A stretch of 6,092 nucleotides of DNA from Chromatiaceae bacterium (lineage in GTDB: Bacteria; Pseudomonadota; Gammaproteobacteria; Chromatiales; Chromatiaceae): positions 1 through 6,092 of the forward strand of contig DTXR01000494.1 in the NCBI GenBank assembly GCA_012962365.1. The letters run 5' to 3'. A program made the position numbers and the translations under genes. Shown here piece after piece: positions 6,047 through 6,092 of the stretch. Within the stretch, counting starts at the first letter, position 1. Every line of letters begins with the position of its first letter. The notes beneath the pieces were generated by a model, which searched no databases, was not told where the DNA came from, and worked only from the letters and a program-made list of their open reading frames with translations.

Positions 6047-6092
6047 TCTGGACACACATCTGGTTCTGGATTGGTAGTGAGAGGAGGTGTCC
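6028..6092 (+). mobile_element. Possible left end of an IS3-type insertion sequence (continues beyond the window)
   Basis: Pilin coding resemblance stops near 6027. From 6028 the sequence begins with TG, has a GCCCC block, then TGGACACAC at 6049-6057, and ends with GAGAGGAGG (6079-6087), a strong ribosome binding site for a gene that would start at or just after position 6093. From memory, this layout (TG end, CCC block, TGGACAC about 20 bp in, ribosome binding site shortly after) resembles the left terminus of IS3-group elements ahead of orfA. GGACAC (6050-6055) and GTGTCC (6087-6092) are also inverted copies. No transposase is visible, and the exact boundary (6028 to 6033) is uncertain. Confidence 0.4.

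Noticed and set aside
5667..6077. 136-codon + strand frame across the gap and the pilin region
   Set aside because: It is out of frame with the clear prepilin signal, has cysteine/tryptophan-rich content typical of a shadow, and lacks a good ribosome binding site.
1..6092. tRNA, rRNA or CRISPR arrays
   Set aside because: No cloverleaf-like segment, rRNA signature or regularly spaced repeats with unique spacers were seen; the only tandem repeat is the coding lysine repeat.

Overview
The window reads as chromosomal DNA of a gammaproteobacterium. The GC content is moderately high, the first two thirds is a compact same-strand gene series, and the recognisable genes (a leuA/2-isopropylmalate synthase, a family 4 uracil-DNA glycosylase next to rimI, and a secreted Lig E type ATP-dependent DNA ligase) fit that group. 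The genus cannot be named from sequence alone.

Positions 1-138 lie upstream of leuA. They contain a leucine-rich reading frame that stops at 39-41, two small GC-rich hairpins that could exchange partners, and a second open frame whose stop overlaps the leuA start. From 139 to 4071 all genes are on the + strand with short gaps: leuA (leucine synthesis), a [4Fe-4S] uracil-DNA glycosylase (DNA repair), rimI (acetylation of ribosomal protein S18, probable TTG start), an unrecognised single-pass membrane protein with a histone-H1-like lysine repeat, and an unrecognised four-helix membrane protein. Gaps of 4, 3, 40 and 13 bp suggest one transcription unit or a few overlapping ones. The functions are not obviously one pathway.

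A convergent, exported YbhB/YbcL (PEBP) family protein lies on the - strand (4094-4645). It shares a 104-bp divergent promoter region, containing a 14-bp palindrome, with the Lig E type ligase (4750-5643), which has a signal peptide and all the nucleotidyltransferase motifs.

After the ligase comes about 230 bp of AT-richer DNA without a convincing gene (5644-5875). It is followed by the N-terminal part of a type IV pilin-like gene that stops after about 56 codons. The break coincides with sequence resembling the left end of an IS3-type insertion sequence, and the window ends on a strong ribosome binding site whose gene would begin just beyond the edge. The least explained content is the lysine-repeat/four-helix membrane pair (2904-4071), the possible leucine attenuator before leuA, and the broken pilin beside a secreted ligase. 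No tRNA, rRNA or CRISPR array was seen.
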